Below, one piece after another: positions 1-6,933 of a stretch of DNA of 15,059 bases. Source of the DNA: JAUZPB01 sp037140715 (lineage in GTDB: Bacteria > Bacteroidota > Ignavibacteria > Ignavibacteriales > SURF-24). Both the position numbers and the translations under genes were made by a program. The notes beneath the pieces were generated by a model, which did no database searches, had not been told where the DNA came from, and was given only the letters and a program-made list of their open reading frames with translations. Numbering within the stretch: the stretch's first letter is position 1; every line of letters starts with the position of its first letter. Location of the stretch: contig JBAXDX010000071.1 of the NCBI GenBank assembly GCA_037140715.1, forward strand, positions 1 to 15,059, written 5' to 3'.

Positions 1-162
1 TCATACTCATCTGCGCTTTCTTTGCCTTAATCATAACGCTGCCGGGCTGTGAGTAAGATTATGATTATGAGTAAGATTAAGAATGGGGAAAAAGAGTTGA
101 AATATGCGGTGGACGGCTGCCGATAACCCGAAAACAGCCAAACCGACCATTTCCTCAATCAC

Positions 163-315
163 AAATGCTTCGTTTGGTCCCCACGGAGCATTTACTATAT
201 GTCGAACGCTCCGTTTGATGCTCACGGAGCATTTGTTATATGTCGAATGCTCCGTGGGGACCAAACGGAGCATTTCCTTAATACCAAACGGTCGGTTTGG
301 TCCCCACGGAGCATT
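163..315. repeat. Tandem array of four imperfect hairpins, period 41-42 bp
   Basis: Four units of 29-30 bp start at 163, 205, 246 and 287. Each has the plan AATGCTCCGT, a 9-nt loop, then ACGGAGCATT. The stem is perfect in unit 3 (246-255 with 265-274), nearly so in units 1 and 2, and decayed in the left arm of unit 4. The loop reads TTGGTCCCC in units 1 and 4 and its reverse complement GGGGACCAA in unit 3, so unit 3 is flipped. Units are separated by 12 bp; the first two spacers end in the same TATATGTCG. An outer pair, 138-148 with 290-300, is also a perfect 11-bp inverted repeat. The rest of 1-390 shows no credible gene. This looks like a dispersed palindromic repeat family of the host genome; that part is inference. 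Confidence 0.85.
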
Positions 316-390
316 ATTTAAAGAGGAAATGCCTTATTTCACTCTCATTGCTCTTTTCCCGGTTTTATAAAGTCCGGTGTGTTCTGATAT

Positions 391-1572
391 TTATTCTTTA
401 GACTGATACACATGAGAATCCGGCAGAATACTTTCCTTCTTCCATCTGTTAACAATAAATTCGCAAACCAGAGGAGTTCCATTTATAAGATTAGCTTTGT
501 CGATATTGCTTATGTATGAATCATACAATTGATTATCCGCTAACAGCTGCTGAACCAGCTCCGGAAGTTTCCCTATCCTTTTCTCATATATTCCAAGATT
601 ATTATCTGTCAGGAATTCAACATTTCCTTTTTCCTGTTCCCAGATATAACTATTAACAATCGGAATTTTCCTGGAAAGAAGCACTTCCATAAAAGTAGAA
701 GCTCCGCATTTAGTAACTACCAGATCCGACATATTAAGCAATTCATAAATAAAATCCACATAAGTGAATACTTTAAGATTAAGAAAGAAGTTATTATTCC
801 TTAGTCTGTTTGCGAAATCAAATAATTCCCTATTTTTTCCGCAGACTATGGCAATTTCCGCATCTTTTATTTCAAATATCAGCTTCCTTAAGATTTCTTT
901 CCCTTTGGGAATTCCGTCGCCGCCGCCAATAATCAAAATCATTTTCTTTAGCGGGTCAAAATCATATTTAATTTTAAGCTGAGTTATCTCGCTTTGCTTG
1001 AGCGCGGTCGAATATTTTTCGTCAAGAACAAATGGGAACTGATGAACTTTATCTTTCGATATACCTTTTCTAAGTGCATATTCTTTTACTCTTGAACTAA
1101 ATACAATATACTCCTGAACTTTATTTAAGAACCAGACCGGATGAGCTGTAAAAGGATCTGTAACAACAGAAATTACTGGGATATCCAGATTATATTTTTT
1201 CAGAATCCCGAATATAGGTTCAATAAGAAAGAAATGAAATATTACTATTTTCGCAGGTTTTTCATTCAGGATGCGTTCTTCGAGAAGCGGCTTTATCGCA
1301 CGGGATACCATCAGACTGTTTAACTTTGCAATACCAATAATTTTATTAACTCCATAAAGCATTTCATAATACCATTTGGCGTGATTCTGCAAAATTCTAT
1401 AACCGTCTTCAACAATAATCCTTACCGATTCAGGCGCACCGGACAGACCATCTATTAAGACAGGTTCCAAATCATCCGGGTAATTTTTATCTGTATAATT
1501 TGCGATTGCCCTCGCCGGAGCTAAATGTCCTCCGCCCGTTCTGATATACAACAGGAATATTTTTCCTTTCAT
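391..1572 (-). CDS. GT28/MGDG-synthase-like glycosyltransferase, probable lipid glycosyltransferase
   Basis: This 393-residue protein has the two-lobed GT-B layout of the MurG / monogalactosyldiacylglycerol synthase family. The N-terminal glycine-rich motif GGGH is at residues 13-16, as in MGDG and processive diacylglycerol glucosyltransferases. An acceptor-side region follows, with VVTDP at 136-140. The nucleotide-sugar lobe has IIGGGDG at 214-220, KCGAST at 288-293 and EQEKGN at 312-317, the last like the family's GQExGN. There is no signal peptide; these enzymes sit on the cytosolic face of the membrane. The start is ATG behind a purine-rich GAGATGAG stretch. The gene lies 24 bp downstream of a phosphoesterase gene and so shares its Pho-type promoter. 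Inferred role: transferring a sugar from a UDP-sugar to diacylglycerol to make glycolipid when phosphate is scarce. The sugar and the acceptor cannot be told from sequence; a lipid-A-type or other acceptor is possible. Confidence 0.82.
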   Translation of the reverse strand: MKGKIFLLYIRTGGGHLAPARAIANYTDKNYPDDLEPVLIDGLSGAPESVRIIVEDGYRILQNHAKWYYEMLYGVNKIIGIAKLNSLMVSRAIKPLLEERILNEKPAKIVIFHFFLIEPIFGILKKYNLDIPVISVVTDPFTAHPVWFLNKVQEYIVFSSRVKEYALRKGISKDKVHQFPFVLDEKYSTALKQSEITQLKIKYDFDPLKKMILIIGGGDGIPKGKEILRKLIFEIKDAEIAIVCGKNRELFDFANRLRNNNFFLNLKVFTYVDFIYELLNMSDLVVTKCGASTFMEVLLSRKIPIVNSYIWEQEKGNVEFLTDNNLGIYEKRIGKLPELVQQLLADNQLYDSYISNIDKANLINGTPLVCEFIVNRWKKESILPDSHVYQSKE

Positions 1573-1596
1573 TATCTCATCTCACTTTATTAATAC

Positions 1597-2538
1597 TCAA
1601 TTCATTAAGAACTGTTTAATTTCGGCTATTCTTGCTATAGAATTATAGTTATCTTTTATTATTTTTTCAGCCGGGAATGAAACAATTTCTGTTTTGATTA
1701 TACTTTCATCTTCTATAATTATAGAATTAAATTTCATCTCATCCGGCTTATAATTACTGAAAGTTGCTCCGCCATTCATACATGTAATCCCATTCTTTGA
1801 ATACTCAATTGATTCATGCGTATGCCCGTGTAAAACCAGCTTCACATTATATTTACTCAGGAAATTTATAAACTTTTTTCTTCCCCTAAGTTTCATGGTT
1901 TGATTTTCTACACGTGCCCACAATGTATTTTCATGCAATGGCGATGACTGGAATGGAATTTTGTAGAGTTGATGATGGAGTAAAACAAAAACAGGTTTAG
2001 CCTTATATTTTAGAGAGTTAAAGATGTCGTATAAACCGTTCATCTGTCCGGAAGAAATTGAGCCGTTTGAGGCAAACAAATTCTTTAACTTAGAATACTC
2101 GCTTATAGAATTTATTCCGACTAAGACAACCCAGCCCAAATCCTTTGCGTATGGGAAAAGGTTTCCGGTCGGAGAATAAACATTATCAAAAACTTCATGG
2201 AAATACTCTCTGAATTCCTTAACCTTTTCTTTATAATTAACCGTCTTACATTTCGCCGGGAAATGGATAACCTCTTCGGCTAACTGTACTCCGCCAAAAA
2301 TATCATGATTCCCGATTACAATGGAAAGCTTTTCCGAATCCAGCAAATTAAAATCAGCAAGTATTTCCCGCATAATCTTAAATTCACCAGACGATGCGCT
2401 CTCAGTAATATCGCCGGTAATGACGAGATGATCATAATCATTATTTAATATATACTTCAATAATTTACCTGTATTCTTAATACTCCTGCGATTATGACGC
2501 GTGCAAATATGGGTATCCGATATATGCGCTATTTTCAT
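1597..2538 (-). CDS. Calcineurin-like metallophosphoesterase (CpdA/PlcP-like)
   Basis: The 313-residue protein has every metal-binding motif of the family in order: D8-x-H10, GD at 42-43, GNHD at 76-79, HH at 188-189 and GHTH at 238-241. It has no signal peptide, so it should act in the cytosol or on the inner face of the membrane. By family it could be a cyclic-nucleotide phosphodiesterase (CpdA type) or a phospholipase C of the PlcP type. Context favours the second: it is the first gene of a two-gene operon with an MGDG-synthase-like glycosyltransferase, and it sits directly behind a Pho-type promoter. PlcP would make diacylglycerol from phospholipid, which the glycosyltransferase could then use. 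The ATG is preceded by AGGAAA. Family assignment is firm; the substrate is inferred. Confidence 0.85.
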   Translation of the reverse strand: MKIAHISDTHICTRHNRRSIKNTGKLLKYILNNDYDHLVITGDITESASSGEFKIMREILADFNLLDSEKLSIVIGNHDIFGGVQLAEEVIHFPAKCKTVNYKEKVKEFREYFHEVFDNVYSPTGNLFPYAKDLGWVVLVGINSISEYSKLKNLFASNGSISSGQMNGLYDIFNSLKYKAKPVFVLLHHQLYKIPFQSSPLHENTLWARVENQTMKLRGRKKFINFLSKYNVKLVLHGHTHESIEYSKNGITCMNGGATFSNYKPDEMKFNSIIIEDESIIKTEIVSFPAEKIIKDNYNSIARIAEIKQFLMN

Positions 2539-2569
2539 GTTTTCCTGATAATATTTTGAATAATGTTCT

Positions 2570-2625
2570 CAAAAATATGAATCTAATATTAAGGTATTAT
2601 TAAGATAATGTTATGGAATTATTAA
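2570..2625 (-). promoter_or_regulatory. Pho-type promoter for the phosphoesterase-glycosyltransferase operon
   Basis: Read leftward, four hexamers start exactly 11 bp apart: TTAATA (2625-2620), ATAACA (2614-2609), TTAATA (2603-2598) and TTAATA (2592-2587). After 9 bp comes TATTTTTG (2577-2570), which fits the Bacteroidetes -7 consensus TAnnTTTG. The start codon is 31 bp further on. The second hexamer departs from consensus at its first base. The element lies back to back with the promoter at 2657-2712. Confidence 0.8.
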
Positions 2626-2656
2626 ATCCCCCGCTTTGCAGACTGGTTCTATTCAT

Positions 2657-2712
2657 TTAACAATTCCTTAATACATCCTTAACATTAAATTAATATTGGA
2701 ACATTACCTTTG
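2657..2712 (+). promoter_or_regulatory. Pho-type promoter for the secreted phosphoesterase
   Basis: Four hexamers start exactly 11 bp apart: TTAACA (2657), TTAATA (2668), TTAACA (2679) and TTAATA (2690). After 9 bp comes TACCTTTG (2705-2712), a match to TAnnTTTG. The start codon follows 59 bp later, giving an untranslated leader of about 50 bases. No recognisable -33 element is needed, since the last repeats occupy that place, as in known PhoB-activated promoters. Confidence 0.85.
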
Positions 2713-2771
2713 TATTCAAAAAGAATGGTGTATTTCAATTAAACAATTCATAATTAAAAAGGAGAACTGGA

Positions 2772-4265
2772 ATGAACTTAGAGAAAACAATTAGAACCGG
2801 AATAATTCCCATTAATAATCCTGACCATAAGAATACTTTATCGGTGTTTATAGTAAATACGATTTTGTTTCTTGCTCTTTTGGTTAACATTACAACTGCA
2901 CAGTCTATTCAGATAGTTTACACATCGGATTCTCATTACGGAATAACAAGAACTTTTCAAGGTCAGACATCCGTTGATGCAAAAGTTGTACATGCCGCTT
3001 TGGTCGCTAAAATGAATAATTTACCAGCATTAACATTGCCCTCGGATGGAGGAATAAAATCAGGGCAGCCTGTCGGTGGAATTGACTATGTTATAAACAC
3101 AGGCGATATAGCAAACCGGGAAGAATCCCCGATACAAAGTGCATCTGTTTCATGGGAACAATTCAAAACAGATTATATTGACAGCTTAACATTGAAAAAT
3201 AATGCCGGACAGAAATCAGTTCTGCTACTTGCACCAGGCAATCATGATGTCTCTAATGCAATTGGATATTACAAAACAATGTCGCCGCTTAAAGATTCAT
3301 CAACAATGGTAAATATTTACAATCTGATGATGCCTTCGACAAGGCCTGCCGGCAACTATGATTATGCTAATGAAAAAATTCATTATAGTAAGAATATTTC
3401 AGGTATCCATTTTATGTTTGTAAATATATGGCCGGATTCCGCTGAAAGAATATGGATGGATAATGACTTGAAAAATGTCAGTACAACTACTCCGGTTATA
3501 ATTTTCACACATGACCAGCCGCTGGTTGAATCAAAACATTTTACAAATCCAAACGGAACGCATGATATTAATAAAACAGATAAATTTGAGAACTTGCTTT
3601 TAGAAAGTTTTAAAGACGGGAAAACAACATCTCCGGCAGCTGTAATTGAACAAAGAGCTTTTGCTTCTTTTGTAAAATCACATTCAAATATTGTCGCTTA
3701 TTTCCACGGGAATGATAATGCAAATGAATTTTATACTTACACAGGTCCGGACAGCAATATTACATTAAACACTTTCAGAGTTGACTCCCCGATGAAAGGA
3801 AATTTTTCTTCTGTTGACGAGACTAAGCTGTCGTTTCAGTTAATAAGCATTGATACTACAACAATGTCAATGACTGTCCGTGAATGTTTGTGGAATTCAA
3901 CTCCGGCAATTCCGGCGGCACCTGTTATTTTTGGGGAAAACAAAACTGTATCATTAGCCCCTTCAACAACTTCAGTCGGAAACACTAGAAGCGAACTGCC
4001 AGACAGATTTGAGCTAAACCAAAATTATCCAAATCCGTTCAATCCAACTACAACAATCAGCTATTCCATTCCTTCGAACGAAAAAGTATCCTTGAAAATA
4101 TTTAACCTGACGGGGAAGGAAATTGCAGCGTTAGTAAACGAAGAGAAAGTAGCCGGTACGTACAAAGTAACTTTTGATGCCGGCAGATTATCAAGTGGCG
4201 TTTATTTTTATAAAATAATTGCAGGGAATTATGTCAGCACAAAGAAACTTGTTTTAATGAAATAA
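2772..4265 (+). CDS. Secreted metallophosphoesterase with type IX secretion sorting domain
   Basis: The 497-residue protein starts with a charged stretch of about 22 residues, then a hydrophobic core (23-40) and a likely cleavage site near A43. The calcineurin-like fold shows D53-x-H55, GD at 111-112, GNHD at 156-159 and the H of THDQP at 247. The usual GHxH is replaced by G-N-D-N (313-316), preceded by H312. Residues from about 411 to the end form a Por/type IX C-terminal sorting domain, with NQNYPNPFNPTT (416-427), a GxYKVxFDA-like segment and SSGVYFYKI. The protein should cross the outer membrane and be released or anchored outside. AGGAG lies 8 bp before the ATG. A strong hairpin terminator follows, so the gene is monocistronic. 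It has its own Pho-type promoter, which suggests scavenging phosphate from extracellular phosphoesters; the actual substrate is unknown. Confidence 0.88.
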   Translation: MNLEKTIRTGIIPINNPDHKNTLSVFIVNTILFLALLVNITTAQSIQIVYTSDSHYGITRTFQGQTSVDAKVVHAALVAKMNNLPALTLPSDGGIKSGQPVGGIDYVINTGDIANREESPIQSASVSWEQFKTDYIDSLTLKNNAGQKSVLLLAPGNHDVSNAIGYYKTMSPLKDSSTMVNIYNLMMPSTRPAGNYDYANEKIHYSKNISGIHFMFVNIWPDSAERIWMDNDLKNVSTTTPVIIFTHDQPLVESKHFTNPNGTHDINKTDKFENLLLESFKDGKTTSPAAVIEQRAFASFVKSHSNIVAYFHGNDNANEFYTYTGPDSNITLNTFRVDSPMKGNFSSVDETKLSFQLISIDTTTMSMTVRECLWNSTPAIPAAPVIFGENKTVSLAPSTTSVGNTRSELPDRFELNQNYPNPFNPTTTISYSIPSNEKVSLKIFNLTGKEIAALVNEEKVAGTYKVTFDAGRLSSGVYFYKIIAGNYVSTKKLVLMK

Positions 4266-4288
4266 TTTCAGTTCTGTTTCTTCTATAT

Positions 4289-4320
4289 AAAGCCCGGTAT
4301 TTTTCCGGGCTTTATTTGTT
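4289..4320 (+). terminator. Rho-independent terminator after the secreted phosphoesterase
   Basis: A perfect 9-bp stem, AAAGCCCGG (4289-4297) with CCGGGCTTT (4305-4313), has a 7-nt loop and is followed by the T-rich ATTTGTT. It lies 24 bp after the stop codon. Between it and the promoter at 4491 I see nothing coding. Confidence 0.9.
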
Positions 4321-4490
4321 TTGTACCGGTTTCATTCTAAATTCTCTCATACTCTTTCAGCTCAATCCAGGAATATCTCTGCAAAGATACGTTACTCTCC
4401 CGCCAAAAATAAAATATCTATTTTGATTAATCCCACGGTAAAAAAGTTAGTTATGGTAAATAATTTGATGAGATAATATTCATTTTAAGC

Positions 4491-4546
4491 TTAACAGTAT
4501 CTTAATAATTCCATAATATTATAGTAATATTCAAATATTATGTTTG
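4491..4546 (+). promoter_or_regulatory. Pho-type promoter for the 64-residue protein
   Basis: Hexamers start 11 bp apart: TTAACA (4491), TTAATA (4502), ATAATA (4513) and GTAATA (4524). After 9 bp comes TATGTTTG (4539-4546), a match to TAnnTTTG. The ATG is 28 bp downstream. The last two hexamers each miss the first consensus base, so this is the weakest of the four sites, but the spacing is identical to the others. Confidence 0.72.
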
Positions 4547-4574
4547 ATAACGAAAAAAAATAAATAAGGATAGA

Positions 4575-4769
4575 ATGGAACTTCACACCGGTCAGTTAAT
4601 CAGATATCATTTCCCAAGTCCTGTATCACAGGATAAGGAATTCATTACAGGGTCAATTATAGAAATTTCGGAAAGTTTTATTAAGGTAAAGACAGAATCA
4701 GATACGATCCTGAAGATTTCCTTCAAAAATTTTGAATATATAAAGACTTTTGAAACTTCCAACAACTAG
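4575..4769 (+). CDS. Small protein of unknown function under a Pho-type promoter
   Basis: I do not recognise this 64-residue protein. It has no signal peptide, membrane segment or cysteine. Alternating polar and hydrophobic residues (GQLIRYHF at 6-13, then ITGSIIEIS, FIKVKTE and ILKISFKNF) suggest a small beta-barrel of SH3/PilZ-like or Hfq-like shape. That is only a fold guess, and no family signature is complete. The start is supported by AAGGA about 5 bp before the ATG and by the well-formed promoter just upstream. It is probably expressed in phosphate starvation. A lysine-rich small gene follows 64 bp downstream and may be co-transcribed. Confidence 0.7.
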   Translation: MELHTGQLIRYHFPSPVSQDKEFITGSIIEISESFIKVKTESDTILKISFKNFEYIKTFETSNN

Positions 4770-4833
4770 AAAAAAGTATTGGATAAAGAACATAAAACTA
4801 TTTTTTTATTACCATCAATAAAAGAGGATTGAT

Positions 4834-5115
4834 ATGAAGACTAGCAAAGTAGAGGAACTATTTAGGGAATTGCGGGCAAATATTGAGAAAGCCGGCAAAA
4901 TAATTAACAGCACTCAGAAGCTTATAAAGACTACAGGAATGGAATCTGCCGATTCCGTTTCCTGTAAAATTTATAAAGTAATCGGGAAGCGAAGAAAGAA
5001 ACTGAAAAGAATAAAAAAGAAATTAAAAGGGATAAAGAAAGAATTAGTGCGAAAACAAATCAGGGGAAAAATAGGGAAGTCAGAGTTTACTTGTTACTTA
5101 ATCAACGAGGGATAA
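4834..5115 (+). CDS. Lysine-rich small protein of unknown function
   Basis: I do not recognise this 93-residue protein. Residues 1-48 look like an amphipathic helix pair. Residues 52-80 are extremely basic, with a near-repeat (KRRKKLKRIKKKLK, then KGIKKELVRKQ) that could bind nucleic acid or acidic surfaces as a helix or coiled coil. There is no signal peptide. AGAGGA lies 8 bp before the ATG. No promoter of its own is visible, so it is probably read through from the gene 64 bp upstream and thus from the Pho-type promoter. A 13-bp perfect hairpin begins 8 bp after its stop. The coding call rests on start, ribosome site and context, not on homology. Confidence 0.6.
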   Translation: MKTSKVEELFRELRANIEKAGKIINSTQKLIKTTGMESADSVSCKIYKVIGKRRKKLKRIKKKLKGIKKELVRKQIRGKIGKSEFTCYLINEG

Positions 5116-5122
5116 AACAGCT

Positions 5123-5164
5123 CCGGAAGAAAACCAGTAATGGCAGTACCCGGTTTTCTTCCGG
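5123..5164. terminator. Perfect 13-bp hairpin between convergent genes, probable bidirectional terminator
   Basis: CCGGAAGAAAACC (5123-5135) pairs exactly with GGTTTTCTTCCGG (5152-5164) across a 16-nt loop. It lies between the lysine-rich gene on the + strand and the zinc-ribbon gene on the - strand, which converge here. Neither side has a long T tract, so termination efficiency is uncertain. Confidence 0.65.
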
Positions 5165-5208
5165 CTAAGGATATAAGTACACAGACAGTTACTAAATATT
5201 ATGCAGAA

Positions 5209-5493
5209 TTAATCGAACAGATTTTCCCAGAATCCGCCACGTCTTTGTCTGTTGTTATGACCTTTGTCATAATGATGATCATCGTCCCTGTCATCATGAC
5301 GTTTATCATAATGATCATTATCGTTGTTGTATTGGCGGGGTCTTTCGGAATCGAGTTGCTTATACTGTGAACTTATTTTTTCCAACTCTCCTTTATCCAG
5401 CCATATTCCTTCACATTTTGGACAGATGTCAATCTGAACATTTAGTTTTAGAACTTCATTCATGAAGATACCGCACACCGGACACTTTTTCAT
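5209..5493 (-). CDS. TFIIB-type zinc-ribbon protein with Asp/His-rich tail
   Basis: This 94-residue protein carries the zf-TFIIB signature: CPVC (C4, C7) and CPKC (C24, C27), then GIWLDKGELEKI at 29-40. The four cysteines should hold one zinc ion. The middle, residues 54-81, is low-complexity and rich in Asp and His, with HYDKRH (61-66) and HYDKGH (74-79) as an internal repeat. The C terminus ends GFWENLFD, as is common in this family. A strong AGAGAGG lies upstream of the ATG. Family function is not well defined; zinc or metal binding is the safe statement. It is on the same strand as pstA but 543 bp away, so probably independent. A hydrophobic reading frame on the opposite strand (5140-5370) is its shadow. 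Confidence 0.85.
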   Translation of the reverse strand: MKKCPVCGIFMNEVLKLNVQIDICPKCEGIWLDKGELEKISSQYKQLDSERPRQYNNDNDHYDKRHDDRDDDHHYDKGHNNRQRRGGFWENLFD

Positions 5494-6036
5494 AACGCAC
5501 CTCTCTTTTTAGTTTATTATTTGTTTTCTTACTTTGAGTTTTTATAACTCAGCCCTGACGACAGACACAGACCCCGCAGAATGTACTACAAATTACCCAA
5601 ATCATTCAAATAAATATTACCTATGCATATGTACTTATTTTTAATATCTGAGTAGTTAAATGTAATAATTTTCAGGGTAAAAGACACAGGAATAATTTAG
5701 AATGGCAGATATCTGCAAATGTTCAGGTATTTTTATTATTTAAATACTGCATAAACAAAATTCATCCCGTATAGATTCATCTGATTAAATGAGTTCAAAG
5801 CATCAGAGTACCATTTTAATCATAATCAGGAATTCATACAGCAATAAAAATCACCTGTATCATAGTTTCGGACATTTTTGCGTAAAGATCAGAATATTGA
5901 TGTATGCGTTATTTATTAACCATGATACAACGAAACTCACCGGTTATGGGCATTTTTTCTCTTAATCCTGACTTGTTCCTTTTATCCGCTTCATGGATTA
6001 TGAGTCTGATTAAGGAAATTTAACGCCCGTTATAAG
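5494..6036. other. 543-bp stretch without a gene
   Basis: No coding frame with a believable start is visible. It holds a perfect 12-bp palindrome GCAGATATCTGC (5705-5716) and TATGCATA (5622-5629). A pair of short complementary blocks, TGTATCAT and AGTTTCG (5856-5870), recurs as ATGATACA and CGAAACT (5922-5937). It contains no Pho-type repeat. The start of the zinc-ribbon gene lies at the left edge, so its promoter must be within the first part, but I cannot point to it. Confidence 0.5.
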
Positions 6037-6043
6037 TTAAATT
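6017..6043 (-). terminator. Weak AT-rich hairpin at the end of pstA
   Basis: AATTTAAC (6017-6024) pairs with GTTAAATT (6036-6043) over an 11-nt loop and overlaps the pstA stop codon. It is AT-only apart from one G-C pair, so it would be a poor terminator. It is the only structure seen at the 3' end of the pst genes. Confidence 0.35.
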
Positions 6044-6933
6044 GCTTTTATCCGTAATTTATAGCGGAGTAAAACCGCAGAAAAATTAAGCAGAAATGTT
6101 ACGGCAAGTAATACGGTTACGGTTGCATACTGAATGCCTTTTGTAGCTTCAACATCTGTGGACTGTGTGGACATAATATAAACATGATAGCCAAGATTCA
6201 TGAACTGGTCTGACAATGAATTAGGAAGATGAGGCAGGAAGTATGCTGCTCCTGTAAATAAAATGGGAGCTACTTCTCCGGCACCTCTGCCAATCGCGAG
6301 GATAACACCGGTCATTATACCGGAAATTGAATTTGGAAGAACAATCTTCCAGACAGTTTCCCATTTAGTAGCACCGAGAGCAAAGCTGGCTTCTCTTAAT
6401 TCTGCCGGCACGGCTCTCAATGCTTCTTCAACAGAGACAATAACCACAGGCAGAGTCAGCAACGCCATCGTGAAACTTGCCCATAATAAGCCTGGCTGCC
6501 CCCACTTAATAACTCCCGCGTCCTGGGAAACATGATCCATCCCCGCACCAATAAACTGTACGAAAAACCCAAGCCCAAAGAGTCCGAATACAATCGATGG
6601 CACTCCGGCAAGTGTGTTTACAGCAAATCGAATCAGCTTTGTAAAAACGGCAGACTTGTTCGCGTACTCGCTTAAATAAACGGCTGTGATTACTCCGACA
6701 GGAACACCTGCTATGGTCATTACAAAAACAAGGAGAACTGTACCAACTATTGCAGGGAATATCCCCCCCTGCGTCATACCTTCCCTTGGATAACCGGTAA
6801 TAAATTCCCATGACAAAACTGATGAGCCGCTAAGAAAAATGCTTATTAACACATAAAGCGTAACGAATACTATTATTATGGCGGATAACGCCGTCAGCGC
6901 ATAAACTCCCGCGCCAAGTATGTTTCTTCTCAT
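6037..6933 (-). CDS. pstA: Phosphate ABC transporter permease PstA
   Basis: This 298-residue inner-membrane protein is one half of the permease pair that moves phosphate into the cytoplasm. It has six predicted membrane segments: the first at about 8-34, others near 60-86, 105-129, 146-167, 203-232 and 268-290. The EAA loop that docks on the ATPase is at 181-220, with EASFALGATKWETVWKIVLP and then GRGAGE. The length is normal for PstA. The ATG directly follows the stop of pstC with no gap (TAAATG), which points to translational coupling. GGAG inside the end of pstC serves as ribosome site. It is the last gene of the porin-pstS-pstC-pstA unit, and no pstB ATPase follows. Confidence 0.95.
   Translation of the reverse strand: MRRNILGAGVYALTALSAIIIVFVTLYVLISIFLSGSSVLSWEFITGYPREGMTQGGIFPAIVGTVLLVFVMTIAGVPVGVITAVYLSEYANKSAVFTKLIRFAVNTLAGVPSIVFGLFGLGFFVQFIGAGMDHVSQDAGVIKWGQPGLLWASFTMALLTLPVVIVSVEEALRAVPAELREASFALGATKWETVWKIVLPNSISGIMTGVILAIGRGAGEVAPILFTGAAYFLPHLPNSLSDQFMNLGYHVYIMSTQSTDVEATKGIQYATVTVLLAVTFLLNFSAVLLRYKLRIKAI

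Noticed and set aside
3..56. Hydrophobic reading frame ending ITLPGCE and a stop at 54-56, possible 3' end of a gene entering from the left
   Set aside because: Only 17 codons are visible, too short to separate from chance.
163..315. CRISPR array
   Set aside because: Spacers are only 12 bp and resemble each other, repeat orientation flips, and no cas gene is near.
31..370. Open frames on both strands across the hairpin array (80 and 88 residues)
   Set aside because: Both read through the tandem palindromic repeats; the peptide repeats are a by-product of the DNA repeats and neither has a ribosome site or family similarity.
5140..5370. Hydrophobic 76-residue protein on the + strand
   Set aside because: It starts inside a hairpin and is antisense to the Asp/His-rich tail of a well-supported zinc-ribbon gene, whose complement naturally reads Val/Ile/Met.
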